Part shown: positions 19,418 through 27,453 of the stretch, one piece after another
Numbering within the stretch: the first letter of the stretch is position 1
Layout of the letters: every line of letters starts with the position of its first letter
Assembly: GCA_903881665.1 (NCBI GenBank)
Contig: CAIRUC010000019.1
Coordinates: 1-54,772 of the forward strand
Reading direction: 5' to 3'
Origin: an uncultured Bacteroidota bacterium
Lineage (GTDB): Bacteria > Bacteroidota > Bacteroidia > AKYH767-A > OLB10
Length of the DNA: 54,772 nt
The notes under the pieces: generated by a model
The model's input: the letters and a program-made list of their open reading frames with translations, nothing else
Told to the model about the DNA's origin: nothing
Databases searched by the model: none
Made by a program: the position numbers and the translations under genes

Positions 19418-19986
19418 TTCTTTCCTTCAATTAAAGCTTCAATTACTTTCGGGAAATGCGCCATCTCTAGCACTGCGATTTTTTTAGCAATCGATTGAGG
19501 CGTATCTGTTTTGTCGAGTGAAGTTCGTGCTTGAAAAATAACAGCACCTTCATCATAATGTTCGTTAACATGATGAATTGTAATTCCCGTTTCTGAAACT
19601 TGTGCTGAAGCTACTGCCTCGTGCACATGCATCCCGAACATTCCTTTACCACCGAATAAAGGGAGGAGTGCCGGATGAATATTAATAATGCGACCATTAA
19701 ACGAGGCGGTAAGTTCGTTAGGAATTAATTTCAGGAATCCAGCCAAAATAATAAAATCGATATGATTATCATTCAGCAAATCGACTAACTGACTTGGTTG
19801 TGCTAATAAAGATTTTGAAAGGTAAAGTGATTTTACGTGATGCTTTTCCGCAATTGCAAACACCCCGGCTTCTTTTCTGTCGCTGCAAATTAATCCTACC
19901 TTAATTGAAGAATGCTTTTTAAAGTATGAACAGATATTATCAGCATTACTTCCCTTTCCGGAAGCAAACAAGGCCAGCGTTTTCAT
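19414..19986 (-). CDS. purN: Phosphoribosylglycinamide formyltransferase
   Basis: Transfers a formyl group from 10-formyl-tetrahydrofolate to GAR in purine synthesis; 190 residues. The nucleotide-binding loop is FASGKGSNADN, and the catalytic residues are N102 and H104 in INIHPALLP and D145 in HYDEGAVIFQ. The ATG at 19986 (MKTLALFASG) is chosen because family members begin with the first beta strand; a start four codons earlier is also possible. It is convergent with dxs and overlaps it by four bases. A 55-residue membrane protein gene lies 107 bases upstream on the same strand. Confidence 0.95.
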   Translation of the reverse strand: MKTLALFASGKGSNADNICSYFKKHSSIKVGLICSDRKEAGVFAIAEKHHVKSLYLSKSLLAQPSQLVDLLNDNHIDFIILAGFLKLIPNELTASFNGRIINIHPALLPLFGGKGMFGMHVHEAVASAQVSETGITIHHVNEHYDEGAVIFQARTSLDKTDTPQSIAKKIAVLEMAHFPKVIEALIEGKN

Positions 19987-20093
19987 TCTGCAAAGCAATA
20001 AAGCAAATACAAAACATCAAAGCAAATAAGGCTTTATTTATAAACGATGGAGAAAAAAACACTACACGTCGTAAAGTTTTTCCCTTCAATCTG

Positions 20094-20261
20094 CTACTTG
20101 CTAATTTCACTCGTTATACCAGGCTTTGCTCCGCTATTTTGTTGTATAACGGGCATCATTATTACGCTCACAATAGCGACTGCGCCAATTAATAAAATTA
20201 ACAACCGCGATGCCAACGGAAGATATTGGTTGTTCTTTTTGTTTTTCGATTTCTTTTTCAT
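20094..20261 (-). CDS. Small single-pass membrane protein, 55 residues
   Basis: This ORF reads MKKKSKNKKNNQYLPLASRL..., a strongly basic N-terminus (residues 1-9), one hydrophobic helix at about 17-39, and a short polar tail ending SEISK. The positive-inside rule predicts a cytoplasmic N-terminus. The composition is much more protein-like than the 73-codon frame on the opposite strand (20047-20268), which it overlaps. It lies upstream of purN on the same strand. A perfect hairpin (20289-20312) lies just before its start. Function unknown. Confidence 0.5.
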   Translation of the reverse strand: MKKKSKNKKNNQYLPLASRLLILLIGAVAIVSVIMMPVIQQNSGAKPGITSEISK

Positions 20262-20288
20262 TGTCTGAGAATTGAAGTGGAATAGAAA

Positions 20289-20312
20289 GGGAGTTGAAAT
20301 TATTCAGCTCCC
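20289..20312. terminator. Perfect hairpin, possible bidirectional terminator
   Basis: A 10-bp stem (20289-20298 with 20303-20312, one G-T pair) has a 4-nt loop ATTA. The flanks are TTAAATTT on the plus strand and TTTCTATT on the minus strand, so termination is possible in either direction. It separates the two small ORFs of this region. Confidence 0.5.
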
Positions 20313-20394
20313 TTAAATTTGAAGGAGGATGGATTAACGATTTCTTTTTTCGATGGAAATAGGCTTTAATTGAGGAATTTTAAAAGTAAAACGC

Positions 20395-20601
20395 ATGAAA
20401 TGCTGCATCTTTAATTTCGATGAATTTGAGAATCTGAATTTTTCAATAATACTTCTTGGCGTGTTTGTGAATCTCATAGGGTTAGTTTTTAGTTTTACCT
20501 TTATTGGATGTAAACAATTTAGGAAGTCGACTTCATTAGACAAAGCAAATGATGGCCAACCCAATAAAAATGAGGGTAAAGCCAAAGAAACTGGAAGCTA
20601 A
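20395..20601 (+). CDS. Possible small membrane protein, 68 residues
   Basis: The ORF has a hydrophobic segment at about 16-38 (ending in FTFIGCK) and a hydrophilic Lys/Asn/Gly-rich tail, a sensible layout for a small inner-membrane protein. No promoter box or homologous family is recognised. A minus-strand ORF over the same bases is less protein-like. It may be chance. Confidence 0.35.
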   Translation: MKCCIFNFDEFENLNFSIILLGVFVNLIGLVFSFTFIGCKQFRKSTSLDKANDGQPNKNEGKAKETGS

Positions 20602-20778
20602 GTAAAATAAGATTAATGTCATTCGCTATTATAATTGCTTAGTGAAAATTACAAGTAGTTTAATTTACAAACAATTGAAGTAGAATTTATTAAGTCTATT
20701 TGAAATCATGTTTTTAGAATATTTTAAGGCAAAGCAGTGCACTTCGGCTGAAAATATTTTCGAAAGATTTTGCTAACG

Positions 20779-20811
20779 TTGACGCACTTACTATATTTTT
20801 CAATACTTTAG
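20779..20811 (+). promoter_or_regulatory. Promoter of the NUMOD4/HNH-like gene
   Basis: TTG at 20779-20781 and TACTTTAG at 20804-20811 (one mismatch to TAnnTTTG) are spaced by 22 bases, the same spacing as in the acpP promoter of this window. The ATG lies 25 bases further on. Confidence 0.45.
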
Positions 20812-20836
20812 TTTCGCTTAAAACCCCTATAAGGCT

Positions 20837-21388
20837 ATGATAAAGGCTCTTAAAAATGAAAAATGGAAAGTACTTGAGTTTAACAACGGAGTATTTCGTT
20901 GCAACTATGCTGTTTCAGATCATGGAAGATTAGTAAGTTTTACCTCTAGTATTAAGGAAGGTGGATTGTTAAAAGGTACGCTCATGGGCGGATACCCTAC
21001 TTTAAAGTTGAAGCCAGAAGGGAGTAATCTAACTTTGTTTATTCATCGTCTCGTTGCAGAAGCATTTATTCCTCGTAGAAGTGCGAAACAAACATTTGTG
21101 ATCCACTTAAACTACGATAAGGAAAACAATAAAATAAAAAACTTGAAATGGGCTACTAAAGAAGAAATGGAAGCTCATCAACAAAAATCGCCTGCTGTTT
21201 TAGCGTATCGGTCTATCAATAGAAAAAAAGGACATAAACTAACGGAGGGAAGCGTGAAAAAAATCAAGCAGATGATTGGTGATAAAAAACGAAAAATGAC
21301 CATGAAACAAATTGCTGATCATTTTGAGATTAGCGAAATGCAACTCTATCGCATCAAGAGTGGTGAGAACTGGGGACATGTAAAATAA
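20837..21388 (+). CDS. NUMOD4/HNH-endonuclease-like protein with C-terminal helix-turn-helix
   Basis: 183 residues. The N-terminus resembles NUMOD4 (WKVLEF...YAVSDHGRLVSF), followed by an HNH_3-like beta-beta-alpha part: FIHRLVAEAFIPRR and then VIHLNYDKENNKIKNLKWAT, which keeps the H, N and N positions though the usual Asp after the first His is replaced (HLNYD). The last 60 residues (KLTEGSVKKIKQMI...MTMKQIADHFEISEMQLYRI) form a helix-turn-helix like those in homing nucleases and phage HNH proteins. Free-standing proteins of this kind are found in phages, introns and chromosomes; here there is no intron or phage context. It may nick DNA or act as a regulator. It has its own promoter and terminator. 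Confidence 0.75.
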   Translation: MIKALKNEKWKVLEFNNGVFRCNYAVSDHGRLVSFTSSIKEGGLLKGTLMGGYPTLKLKPEGSNLTLFIHRLVAEAFIPRRSAKQTFVIHLNYDKENNKIKNLKWATKEEMEAHQQKSPAVLAYRSINRKKGHKLTEGSVKKIKQMIGDKKRKMTMKQIADHFEISEMQLYRIKSGENWGHVK

Positions 21389-21398
21389 ATATACTAAA

Positions 21399-21426
21399 AG
21401 TCTGAAGATTTCTTCGGGCTTTTTTG
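21399..21426 (+). terminator. Terminator of the NUMOD4/HNH-like gene
   Basis: The complementary arms 21399-21408 and 21411-21420 form a tight hairpin (the innermost pairs are probably open), followed by six T. Confidence 0.8.
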
Positions 21427-21611
21427 TTATATTAAAGTACCCAATGGGGGGGAGATGATCTAATGCCCTGCCCCAGTTTAGAGCAATGCAAAAATTCCTG
21501 CACTAAAGTTAAAACAGCACTGTTCAGAGTAACGCTAAATCCTTCATGAACCTTATGTGAATGAAGAAATACTCTTTTTTATAATTCACACTCCCCTCAT
21601 TAATATCTACA

Positions 21612-21619
21612 TACTTTTG
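21612..21619 (+). promoter_or_regulatory. -7 box of the basic secreted peptide gene
   Basis: TACTTTTG matches TAnnTTTG fully and lies 27 bases before the ATG at 21647. It argues against a longer frame starting at 21557. Confidence 0.5.
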
Positions 21620-21646
21620 CAATTGCATAAACGCAATAAAAAAAAC

Positions 21647-21973
21647 ATGAAAAAAATCTTTTTAGCGATTGCCATTGCCGCTATGGGCTTTGGATCGCTT
21701 CAAGCACAAAATGCTCCAGCTGCTAAACCAGCCGCTAAACCAGCAAAAACAGCTAAGCCAGCAACTGATCCAGATAACCTTTCTGTTGAAGTAAAAGCGG
21801 CTACTCCTGCAGTTGCACCTAAGCCGCACGAAATGAAAAAAGAAGGAACGCCAGTTAAAGGTTCTGATAAAAGCCGCCACATTAAAAAAGACGGAACACC
21901 TGACAAGCGTCATTCTGAAAACAAAAAAACAGAAGCGAACGATGCTAAGGCTCCGAAAGCGGACAAAAAGTAA
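21647..21973 (+). CDS. Small secreted Lys/Ala/Pro-rich protein with KKxGTP repeats
   Basis: 108 residues. The signal peptide MKKIFLAIAIAAMGFGSLQA is followed by an Ala-Pro-Lys low-complexity stretch (AKPAAKPAKTAKPA), and then two related units, KKEGTPVKGSDKSR and KKDGTPDKRHSENK, and a lysine-rich tail. The start at 21647 is set by the signal peptide and the -7 box; the longer frame would place 30 unrelated residues in front. KKDGTPDKR-type units recur in small exported Bacteroidota proteins whose function is not known to me. The strong positive charge suggests binding to nucleic acid, LPS or another polyanion, but that is inference. Confidence 0.75.
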   Translation: MKKIFLAIAIAAMGFGSLQAQNAPAAKPAAKPAKTAKPATDPDNLSVEVKAATPAVAPKPHEMKKEGTPVKGSDKSRHIKKDGTPDKRHSENKKTEANDAKAPKADKK

Positions 21974-22026
21974 TCCTTAAGAGAAAAAGGAATAATTACC
22001 GTTAACTTTTTCAATTCTTAAATTCA

Positions 22027-22055
22027 AAAAGGGCTCAATTTGAGCCCTTTTTTTT
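22027..22055 (+). terminator. Terminator after the basic secreted peptide gene
   Basis: GGGCTCA (22031-22037) pairs with TGAGCCC (22041-22047), extended by A-T pairs, and is followed by eight T. Confidence 0.85.
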
Positions 22056-22192
22056 GTTTTCGACACTTTAAACGATAATTAAACGATGATTTTAATCTTA
22101 TTTTTATAAATATTTACTATTTGGTTGTCAGAGTGTTATCCTTTAAAAGGCTCATATGTTGACTAAATTATTACCAATAACATGTTAAGATT

Positions 22193-22225
22193 TTGACCTT
22201 TCCTATCCATTTTTTTTTACTTTTG
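22193..22225 (+). promoter_or_regulatory. Promoter of the acpP-fabF-rnc operon
   Basis: TTG at 22193-22195 (within TTTTG) and TACTTTTG at 22218-22225 are separated by 22 bases. This is the best complete match to the Bacteroidota -33/-7 consensus in the window. The ATG of acpP is 31 bases downstream. Confidence 0.65.
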
Positions 22226-22255
22226 CCCCCTATCTAAACCAAATATCCCACTACA

Positions 22256-22492
22256 ATGTCAGACATTGCAGCACGCGTAAAAGCGATTATCGTTGACAAA
22301 TTAGGAGTTGACGAAACTGAAATCACCAATGAGTCAAGCTTTACTAATGATCTTGGTGCTGATTCACTCGATACAGTTGAATTAATTATGGAATTCGAAA
22401 AAGAATTCAATATTGCAATTCCTGATGATCAAGCTGAGAAAATTGCGACTGTCGGACAGGCAGTTGATTACATTTCAGCTAACGTAAAGTAA
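22256..22492 (+). CDS. acpP: Acyl carrier protein
   Basis: Carries growing fatty-acyl chains on 4'-phosphopantetheine. 78 residues, highly acidic, with the attachment serine S37 in the canonical [10 protein letters not shown]. It is the first gene of the acpP-fabF-rnc cluster, 28 bases before fabF, an order widespread in bacteria. A strong promoter precedes it. Confidence 0.98.
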   Translation: MSDIAARVKAIIVDKLGVDETEITNESSFTNDLGADSLDTVELIMEFEKEFNIAIPDDQAEKIATVGQAVDYISANVK

Positions 22493-22520
22493 TTATTAAT
22501 CAAACAGCCTAGTACGCGGA

Positions 22521-23774
22521 ATGGAGCTAAAACGCGTGGTTATCACCGGCCTGGGGGCGATTACGCCGCTTGGGAATAACGTTGCCGATTATTGGCAAGG
22601 ATTGATGAATGGTGTCAGCGGTGCTGCACCAATCACATCGTTTGACGCATCCAAATTTAAAACGCGATTTGCCTGCGAGGTCAAAAATTTTGATCCGGGT
22701 AAATATCTTGACCGAAAAGAGGCCCGGAAACTTGATCGTTTCTCTCAGTTGGCAATCGCCAGTTCAGAGGAAGCCGTTCAAGATGCCGGGCTTTTAAATG
22801 CCGGTCTAGATCCTGATCGTATCGGAGTAATCTGGGGTTCAGGTATTGGCGGCTTGAGAACTTTCCTCGACGAGGTGATTGGCTTCGCTAAAGGCGATGG
22901 CACCCCTCGTTTTAATCCGTTTTTTATTCCAAAAATGATTGCGGATATCGCTTCGGGACATATTTCCATGAGATATGGTTTCCGTGGCCCTAACTACACT
23001 ACTGTTTCTGCTTGCGCTTCGTCGACTAACGCGTTAATTGATGCTTTCAATTATATTCGCTTAGGACAGGCTGATGTGATTCTTGCGGGTGGTAGTGAAG
23101 CTGCAGTGAATGAAGCCGGTATCGGTGGATTCAATGCGATGCACGCTCTTTCTGAACGAAATGATTCTCCTGAAACAGCTTCTCGTCCGTTCGATCTTGA
23201 TCGCGATGGTTTCGTTTTAGGTGAAGGTTCTGGATGTATTATCCTTGAAGAGTATGAGCATGCAAAAGCAAGAGGAGCGAAAATTTTAGCAGAGATTGCA
23301 GGCGGAGGAATGAGTGCCGATGCGTATCATTTAACTGCTACTCACCCTGAAGGCCTTGGTGCTTTCAATGTAATGAGAAATGCGTTGAAGGATTCAGGTT
23401 TAAATCCTGAAGACATCGATTATATCAATGTACATGGTACATCTACTCCGGTAGGTGATCCTAGTGAAGTAAAAGCGATTTTGAAGTTGTTTGGGGAGAG
23501 TGCTTACAAACTGAATATCAGTTCTACAAAGTCGATGACAGGCCACCTTTTAGGTGCTGCTGGAGCCATTGAATCGGTAGCAACTGTTTTAGCAGTTGTA
23601 AATGATATTATTCCTCCAACAATTAATCACTTTACCGATGACCCTGCTTTTGATCCGAAGTTAAATTTTACTTTTATGAAGCCACAACAACGTATTGTTC
23701 GTGCTGCTTTGTGTAATACTTTCGGTTTTGGCGGTCACAATGCTTCGATAGTTATTAAAAAGTTTATTGCATAG
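22521..23774 (+). CDS. fabF: 3-oxoacyl-[acyl-carrier-protein] synthase II
   Basis: Elongates acyl-ACP with malonyl-ACP in type II fatty acid synthesis. 417 residues with a complete thiolase-fold active site: C165 in TVSACASSTN, H305 in NVHGTSTPVGD, K337 in STKSMTGH and H342 in GHLLGAAG. The C-H-H triad identifies a KAS I/II-type enzyme, and its place beside acpP supports FabF. Its stop codon overlaps the proposed first codons of rnc, suggesting translational coupling. Confidence 0.97.
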   Translation: MELKRVVITGLGAITPLGNNVADYWQGLMNGVSGAAPITSFDASKFKTRFACEVKNFDPGKYLDRKEARKLDRFSQLAIASSEEAVQDAGLLNAGLDPDRIGVIWGSGIGGLRTFLDEVIGFAKGDGTPRFNPFFIPKMIADIASGHISMRYGFRGPNYTTVSACASSTNALIDAFNYIRLGQADVILAGGSEAAVNEAGIGGFNAMHALSERNDSPETASRPFDLDRDGFVLGEGSGCIILEEYEHAKARGAKILAEIAGGGMSADAYHLTATHPEGLGAFNVMRNALKDSGLNPEDIDYINVHGTSTPVGDPSEVKAILKLFGESAYKLNISSTKSMTGHLLGAAGAIESVATVLAVVNDIIPPTINHFTDDPAFDPKLNFTFMKPQQRIVRAALCNTFGFGGHNASIVIKKFIA

Positions 23775-24501
23775 CGAATTGTCTCTAAAAAACCTGTTTA
23801 GGCTTCTGTTTTCGGCCGATGCGCAGGAGAAAAAACTGATTCGTTCACTGCGTTATTTATTGGGATTTTATCCTGGAAATCTCTCTGTTTATAAGTTAGC
23901 ATTTAGTCATCGTTCTCTTTCTCTCGAAGCAGAAGGGGGCATTCGTTTAAGCAACGAACGTCTCGAATATCTTGGCGATGCTGTGCTTGGCGCAGTGGTA
24001 GCCGATATGTTGTTTAAAAAATTTCCGCTTCGCGATGAAGGCTTCCTAACGGAGATGCGTAGCCGAATAGTTAGCCGAGAGAATTTAAAAAATCTAGCAG
24101 TGAAAATTGGGGTAGATGAGCTTTTGCAGAAAGAAGCTTCTCCCGGTTCTTATCGTTCAATGTATGGCGATGCTTTCGAAGCACTTATTGGTGCTATTTA
24201 TCTCGACAAAGGATATGGCGTTACGCAAAAATTTATTTTACATCGCATCATTCGTAATCATGTCGATTTAAATGAAATTGAAGCTACCGAGAAGAATTTC
24301 AAGAGTATGATTCTGAACTGGGGACAAAAGGAAAAACATTCAATTGTTTTTGAAACGATTGAAGAAGATCAGAAAACACGTCAGATAAAAGTCCGTCTTA
24401 TTATTGATGAAGCCGAATCTGCTATAGGCATTGATTTCGTAAAGAAAAAGGCAGAACAGATCGCTGCCGAAAAAGCGTGTAAAGATTTAGGCCTCATCTG
24501 A
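23767..24501 (+). CDS. rnc: Ribonuclease III
   Basis: Double-strand-specific endoribonuclease for rRNA and mRNA processing; 244 residues from a TTG at 23767. The signature NERLEYLGDAVLG (E64, D71) and GDAFEALIGAIYLD (D135, E138) give the Mg-binding site, and a dsRNA-binding domain covers about 175-244. No ATG exists upstream of the conserved domain: the candidate starts are TTG at 23767 (8-base overlap with fabF) or TTG at 23779 (giving MSLKNLFRLL). The second is also plausible because it lies just after the fabF stop. Rare initiation and coupling to fabF may keep its level low. Confidence 0.93.
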   Translation: MHSELSLKNLFRLLFSADAQEKKLIRSLRYLLGFYPGNLSVYKLAFSHRSLSLEAEGGIRLSNERLEYLGDAVLGAVVADMLFKKFPLRDEGFLTEMRSRIVSRENLKNLAVKIGVDELLQKEASPGSYRSMYGDAFEALIGAIYLDKGYGVTQKFILHRIIRNHVDLNEIEATEKNFKSMILNWGQKEKHSIVFETIEEDQKTRQIKVRLIIDEAESAIGIDFVKKKAEQIAAEKACKDLGLI

Positions 24502-24646
24502 TTTTTTTCAGAGAGAAAACATTAAGATTTAATCTTTCATTTTTTGATTTTATCCCGAATTTGTAAATCTTTTACTAATATTACGGAATGTTATTGTTGT
24601 AGACCCGCCGCGTGGCGAAATTTCGTCTGCATAATCATTCATCATT

Positions 24647-25909
24647 ATGGAAAGATTTACCGGCCTCATTGGTATTGTGGTTATCCTCGGATTGACCTAT
24701 TTGTTGTCAAATAATCGTAAAGCAATTAATCTGCGATTGGTTTTCAGCGGTATTATATTGCAATTTTTAATCGCGATTCTTGTTTTAAAAATCCCACCTG
24801 TTACTTCTTTTTTTCAAAAACTTGGTCACGGCATGGAAAAAATTGAACAGTTTGCACGCAAAGGTGCAGAGTTCGTATATGGTGGTGTTGCGGTGCAACA
24901 GTTCAATGGAACGTTAGGCTCGTTTTATAGTGGAGGATTCGTTTTTGCTTTCAATATCACATCTACTATTATTTTGGTTTGTGTGTTAGTAGCTATTTTA
25001 TATCACTTCGGTGTAATGCAACGAGTTGTAGCCGTAGTGGCCAAAGCAATGAATTTTATTATGCGCGTAAGTGGTGCAGAAGCATTAAGTAATGTGGCGA
25101 GCGCTTTCGTAGGGCAAATTGAAGCGCAAGTAATGATTCGTCCGTATTTGAATGACATGACCAAGAGTGAATTGTTGGCGAGCATGAGTGGAAGTATGGC
25201 TTGTATTGCGGGTGGTATATTGGTGGTGTATGTGAATATGGGTGCACAAGCAGGATTAGATCTTGCACCGAAATTAATTGCGGCAAGTCTAATGGCTGCA
25301 CCAGGAGCATTGGTGATTGCCAAAATTTTATATCCAGAAACAGAGCAAAGTCAAACCATGGGGAATGTAAAACTCGAGGTAAAAAGTAATTATGTGAATA
25401 TGATCGATGCTATTTCACATGGAGCTAGCGACGGATTTAAAATTTCGATGAATGTAATCGCCATGTTAATCGGATTTATTTCGTTGATCGCTATGTTAGA
25501 TTGGATGTTGTTACATATCGGACATTGGTTTAGTGGTGATTTAAACTTAAGTCTAAATTGGATTTTCGGAAAAGCATTTTATCCATTAGCATGGTCGATG
25601 GGTGTTCCTTCACAAGATGTACAAGGGGTAGCTACTTTATTAGGTCAAAAACTTTCGGTCAATGAATTTGTAGCGTTTCAAAGTTTAGCACAAAAAGCAG
25701 TGCCTATTGTTACTGAAAAAGGATTATTGATTGTGTCAATTGCGATTTGCGGCTTTGCTAATTTTGCGAGCGTAGGAATGCAGATCGGGGGGATAGGAGA
25801 GCTAGCGCCAGCAAGAAGAAATGAACTCGCCAAGCTCGGCCTTAAAGCCCTTTTCGCAGGAACGATGGCGAGTTATTTATCGGCAACAATTGCAGGTATA
25901 CTAATGTAA
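24647..25909 (+). CDS. Concentrative nucleoside transporter (CNT/NupC family)
   Basis: Cation-coupled nucleoside importer of the inner membrane; 420 residues with about ten hydrophobic segments. Family features include an N-terminal hydrophobic domain (LIGIVVILGLTYLLS), the re-entrant/core region around SNVASAFVGQIEAQVMIRPY, the serine-rich GSMACIAGGILVVYVNMGA, and the C-terminal CGFANFASVGMQIGGIGELAP, all typical of CNT proteins. It follows rnc by about 145 bases without a visible terminator and may be partly co-transcribed. Specificity for a given nucleoside cannot be read. Confidence 0.93.
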   Translation: MERFTGLIGIVVILGLTYLLSNNRKAINLRLVFSGIILQFLIAILVLKIPPVTSFFQKLGHGMEKIEQFARKGAEFVYGGVAVQQFNGTLGSFYSGGFVFAFNITSTIILVCVLVAILYHFGVMQRVVAVVAKAMNFIMRVSGAEALSNVASAFVGQIEAQVMIRPYLNDMTKSELLASMSGSMACIAGGILVVYVNMGAQAGLDLAPKLIAASLMAAPGALVIAKILYPETEQSQTMGNVKLEVKSNYVNMIDAISHGASDGFKISMNVIAMLIGFISLIAMLDWMLLHIGHWFSGDLNLSLNWIFGKAFYPLAWSMGVPSQDVQGVATLLGQKLSVNEFVAFQSLAQKAVPIVTEKGLLIVSIAICGFANFASVGMQIGGIGELAPARRNELAKLGLKALFAGTMASYLSATIAGILM

Positions 25910-25952
25910 TTAATTAAGATAGCTGTAATTATTCACGAATATAAAATACCCT

Positions 25953-26360
25953 ATGCCAATAGAGTCTAAAATACAACCTGTTCATCTTTCTAAAGAACAA
26001 TGGCTCACAATACAGGATCCGCCGAAAGGTGTTCTGGAAGGGCATCCGTATGGAGTCAATTGTGTAATCATTCGCTATAGTGCGGATGGAATAGGCGAGG
26101 GACCCAATCTTCACATTCATCCCTATGATGAAGTGTTTCATATTCTTGAAGGAAATGCTGAATTTACAATTGGAAATAAAACGATCATTGCTAAAGAAGG
26201 AGATTTGCTAATTGGGCCTGCTAATGTACCTCATGCGTATAAAAATATTGGTCCAGGACGTTTAGACACTGTTGATGTACACTTAAATAGTGAATGGATT
26301 CAATATGATTTGCCACGTGATGGCGAAGAACTAAGTGCGCCAAGTATACTAAAAGCATAA
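25953..26360 (+). CDS. Cupin-domain protein
   Basis: A 135-residue single cupin. The metal-binding residues of motif 1 are H54, H56 and E60 (HIHPYDEVFHILEG), and H94 in GPANVPHAYKN belongs to motif 2, so a metal can be bound. There is no signal peptide. Small single-domain cupins act as isomerases, dioxygenases or ligand sensors; the sequence does not decide. It lies between a nucleoside transporter and a methyltransferase, all on the plus strand with gaps of 43 and 175 bases. Confidence 0.85.
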   Translation: MPIESKIQPVHLSKEQWLTIQDPPKGVLEGHPYGVNCVIIRYSADGIGEGPNLHIHPYDEVFHILEGNAEFTIGNKTIIAKEGDLLIGPANVPHAYKNIGPGRLDTVDVHLNSEWIQYDLPRDGEELSAPSILKA

Positions 26361-26535
26361 GGCGATAGCCTACTTATTACATACCATACAATGGAAATAA
26401 TTTGGCCACCAACAGAGGATTGGCTTAATTAATTTTTTGCACTAAAAAACTTTTCACTTCAATTTTTGCAGCTTCGCAAATGTCCAAAGGAGGAAGGAAT
26501 GTACTTCTTCAAAACGATAATACGTTTAATAAAAG

Positions 26536-27339
26536 ATGAAACAAGAAAATTATATTATTACGGGTGGCCAGCTAGGTAAAAGCAGGCTTAATTTATTGTC
26601 AACTATTTTAGAGGATCATACCAAAAGATTTCTAAATTTTAATTCAGATCACGAGGGTATTTCATTTTTGGATTTAGGTTGTGGTGGAGGCAATGTGTCT
26701 AGAATGGTTGCCGAAATGATAGGAGTGCAGGGTAAAGTTGAGGCCGTTGATTTTGATAGTGAAATGATTGATTTAAATAATCAAGATTTACAAAAAAGTG
26801 GACTACTTAATACGACTTTTAAATGCAAAAGCGCATATGAAATAGATAATAAGGAGGAGTTCGACGTAACCTATTCGAGATTTTTATTATCACATTTAGA
26901 GTTTCCCGAAGAGGCGCTAAAAAAAATGGTGGAAGCTACTAAAGTGGGTGGTAAAGTGTACGTGGAAGATATAAATTTTGATGCCAGTTTTTGTCATCCT
27001 ACGAACGAAGATTTTTATTCATACGTACGGTTATACATATCTGCAGCTATGACCAATAAGCATAATCCTCAAGTTGGAATTATTTTATTCGATATGTTTA
27101 ACAAATTAGGATTGGTAAACATTAAAATAAATATTATTCAACCATGTTATAATGATGGCATAGGCAAATGGATGGCACACTTAACGCTGGATAGAATTAA
27201 AAATACAGTTATTAAACAAAATCTTATTAATGAAAACGATTTTTGTTCAGTGCTGGATGGAATTAAAAGCTTTACAGAAAACCCACATACAATTATTAGT
27301 CTGCCAAGAATATTTCAAGTAGTGGGGGAAAAGAAGTAA
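26536..27339 (+). CDS. Class I SAM-dependent methyltransferase
   Basis: 267 residues with the Rossmann-type SAM-binding motif I at about 44-57 (FLDLGCGGGNVSRM), an acidic residue after strand 2 (VEAVDFDSEMI) and a motif IV-like region, FDVTYSRFLLSHL. The second half (residues about 165-267) is a less conserved cap probably involved in substrate choice. The substrate is unknown; relatives methylate small molecules such as quinones or polyketides. A -7-like sequence with only TTTTTG precedes it, and an A/T-rich terminator follows. Confidence 0.88.
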   Translation: MKQENYIITGGQLGKSRLNLLSTILEDHTKRFLNFNSDHEGISFLDLGCGGGNVSRMVAEMIGVQGKVEAVDFDSEMIDLNNQDLQKSGLLNTTFKCKSAYEIDNKEEFDVTYSRFLLSHLEFPEEALKKMVEATKVGGKVYVEDINFDASFCHPTNEDFYSYVRLYISAAMTNKHNPQVGIILFDMFNKLGLVNIKINIIQPCYNDGIGKWMAHLTLDRIKNTVIKQNLINENDFCSVLDGIKSFTENPHTIISLPRIFQVVGEKK

Positions 27340-27410
27340 TGCGATAGCTTTATTGTAGAAATAAGATAAAGGATACAAAACCAGTTGTCAATTTGTTGCC
27401 GCTGGAAATG

Positions 27411-27438
27411 AAAACAATTACTTTCAATTGTTTTTTTT
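27411..27438 (+). terminator. Terminator after the methyltransferase gene
   Basis: AAAACAATT (27411-27419) pairs with AATTGTTTT (27426-27434) around a 6-nt loop, followed by more T. Confidence 0.65.
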
Positions 27439-27453
27439 GAAGGCTTCCTCAAA

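Noticed and set aside
20047..20268. 73-codon plus-strand ORF
   Set aside because: It overlaps the more plausible 55-residue minus-strand membrane protein; its Phe-rich C-terminus is the antisense of that protein's Lys-rich start.
20334..20585. 83-codon minus-strand ORF
   Set aside because: No domain; its translation is antisense to a better small membrane protein candidate.
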